Shown one piece after another: positions 5,614 to 6,066 of a DNA stretch of 6,066 nt. This DNA is from Bdellovibrionales bacterium (GTDB taxonomy: Bacteria > Bdellovibrionota > Bdellovibrionia > Bdellovibrionales > UBA1609). Both the position numbers and the translations under genes were made by a program. Positions within the stretch are counted from its first letter, which is position 1. Every line of letters begins with the position of its first letter. Below the pieces are notes generated by a model. The model was not told where the DNA came from and searched no databases. It saw only the letters and a program-made list of their open reading frames with translations. The stretch spans positions 1 to 6,066 of the forward strand of contig JAGRAA010000328.1 of assembly GCA_020435185.1 (NCBI GenBank), read 5' to 3'.

Positions 5614-6066
5614 TTATCCAGTTTCCGTGGGGAGGTAAATATTAAATCTAGTATTGTCCCCACTGTCATCATACTCAATTATCCCGTTATGTTTCTCTAT
5701 AATAGATTTAGTGATGGATAAGCCAAGTCCAGTTCCTTTGTCTGGGTCTTTGGTCGTATAAAATGGATCAAATAAGTGCGCTGCTATTTTTGGAGGTATT
5801 TTGTCACCACTGTTAATAACGGATAATTCGAGCGCCTCCTCCGAGACTTCAATCTGGACAATGATCCAGGGGGAAGGGGAGTCTTCAATGGCATGGATCG
5901 CATTGTTAACAAGATTGAGAAGGGCTTGGGATAGCTGAACATTTAAGCACTTGATCAAGATATCTTGCTTTGGCGGAAAGTAGGTGTATTTTATTCCTTT
6001 TTGTTGAATTTGCTCGAGATAAAACATCTCAGTATTTTTAATAATCTCAGAAATATTTGTTTCTAT
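5614..6066 (-). CDS. Histidine kinase, C-terminal ATP-binding domain (5' end outside window)
   Basis: The frame stays open to the right edge, so only the last 150 residues are seen. An ATG at 6027 is internal, because the 13 codons before it continue the same frame. The fragment is a GHKL/HATPase_c domain. The N box is QALLNLVNNAIHAI (47-60), with Asn51, Asn54 and Asn55. The G1 region reads INSGDKIPP (84-92), the F box is FDPFYTTK (99-106) and the G2 box is GTGLGLSI (111-118). The G1 Asp that contacts adenine in most kinases is Asn85 here; 'NxGxxIP' variants occur in other kinases, so ATP binding is still likely. The dimerisation/His phospho-acceptor domain and any sensor region lie beyond the window. 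It is the first visible gene of the signalling cassette and the likely sensor for it; the partner response regulator is not in view. Confidence 0.93.
   Translation of the reverse strand: METNISEIIKNTEMFYLEQIQQKGIKYTYFPPKQDILIKCLNVQLSQALLNLVNNAIHAIEDSPSPWIIVQIEVSEEALELSVINSGDKIPPKIAAHLFDPFYTTKDPDKGTGLGLSITKSIIEKHNGIIEYDDSGDNTRFNIYLPTETG

Overview
This is an AT-rich bacterial window with tightly packed genes. It holds six complete protein genes and one partial gene at each edge, with no RNA gene, CRISPR array, transposase or other mobile-element gene that I can see. The most informative genes are an unconventional HD-GYP protein with a degenerate receiver-like N-terminus, a CheX-like phosphatase, a STAS protein and a histidine kinase. 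Together with the AT-rich coding, a Gram-negative type lipoprotein and frequent TTG/GTG starts, these suggest a signalling-rich Gram-negative bacterium. Bdellovibrionota (Bdellovibrio/Bacteriovorax-like) is my best guess, but it rests on gene style and not on any marker gene.

Layout, left to right. Positions 2-148 (+) are the C-terminal end of a protein with one terminal membrane helix. A hairpin terminator at 150-175 lies between it and the convergent lipoprotein gene (204-1031, -). A 246-bp divergent spacer (1032-1277) carries a plausible promoter for a secreted M20 metallo-hydrolase of the PM20D1/carboxypeptidase S type (1278-2666, +, TTG start). That gene converges on a small membrane protein resembling DUF420 (2746-3246, -). 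A 9-bp perfect inverted repeat begins at the stop codon of each of these two genes and encloses the spacer between them.

The right half is a minus-strand cassette, listed in transcription order: histidine kinase C-terminus (5614 to the window edge), STAS-domain protein (5230-5568), CheX-like protein (4700-5203) and pseudo-receiver + HD-GYP-like protein (3336-4691). Gaps are 45, 26 and 8 bp, and the ribosome binding site of the last gene overlaps the stop codon before it. The DUF420-like gene lies 89 bp further downstream on the same strand with no clear terminator between, so it may be co-transcribed.

The cassette looks like one signalling module with unusual chemistry. The CheX-like phosphatase keeps its catalytic signature. 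However, the receiver-like domain of the HD protein lacks the phospho-acceptor Asp, the STAS protein lacks the phosphorylatable Ser, and the HD signature lacks its usual Lys. The phosphorylated partner is therefore either outside the window or the module works by binding instead of phosphotransfer. This is the most interesting part of the window.
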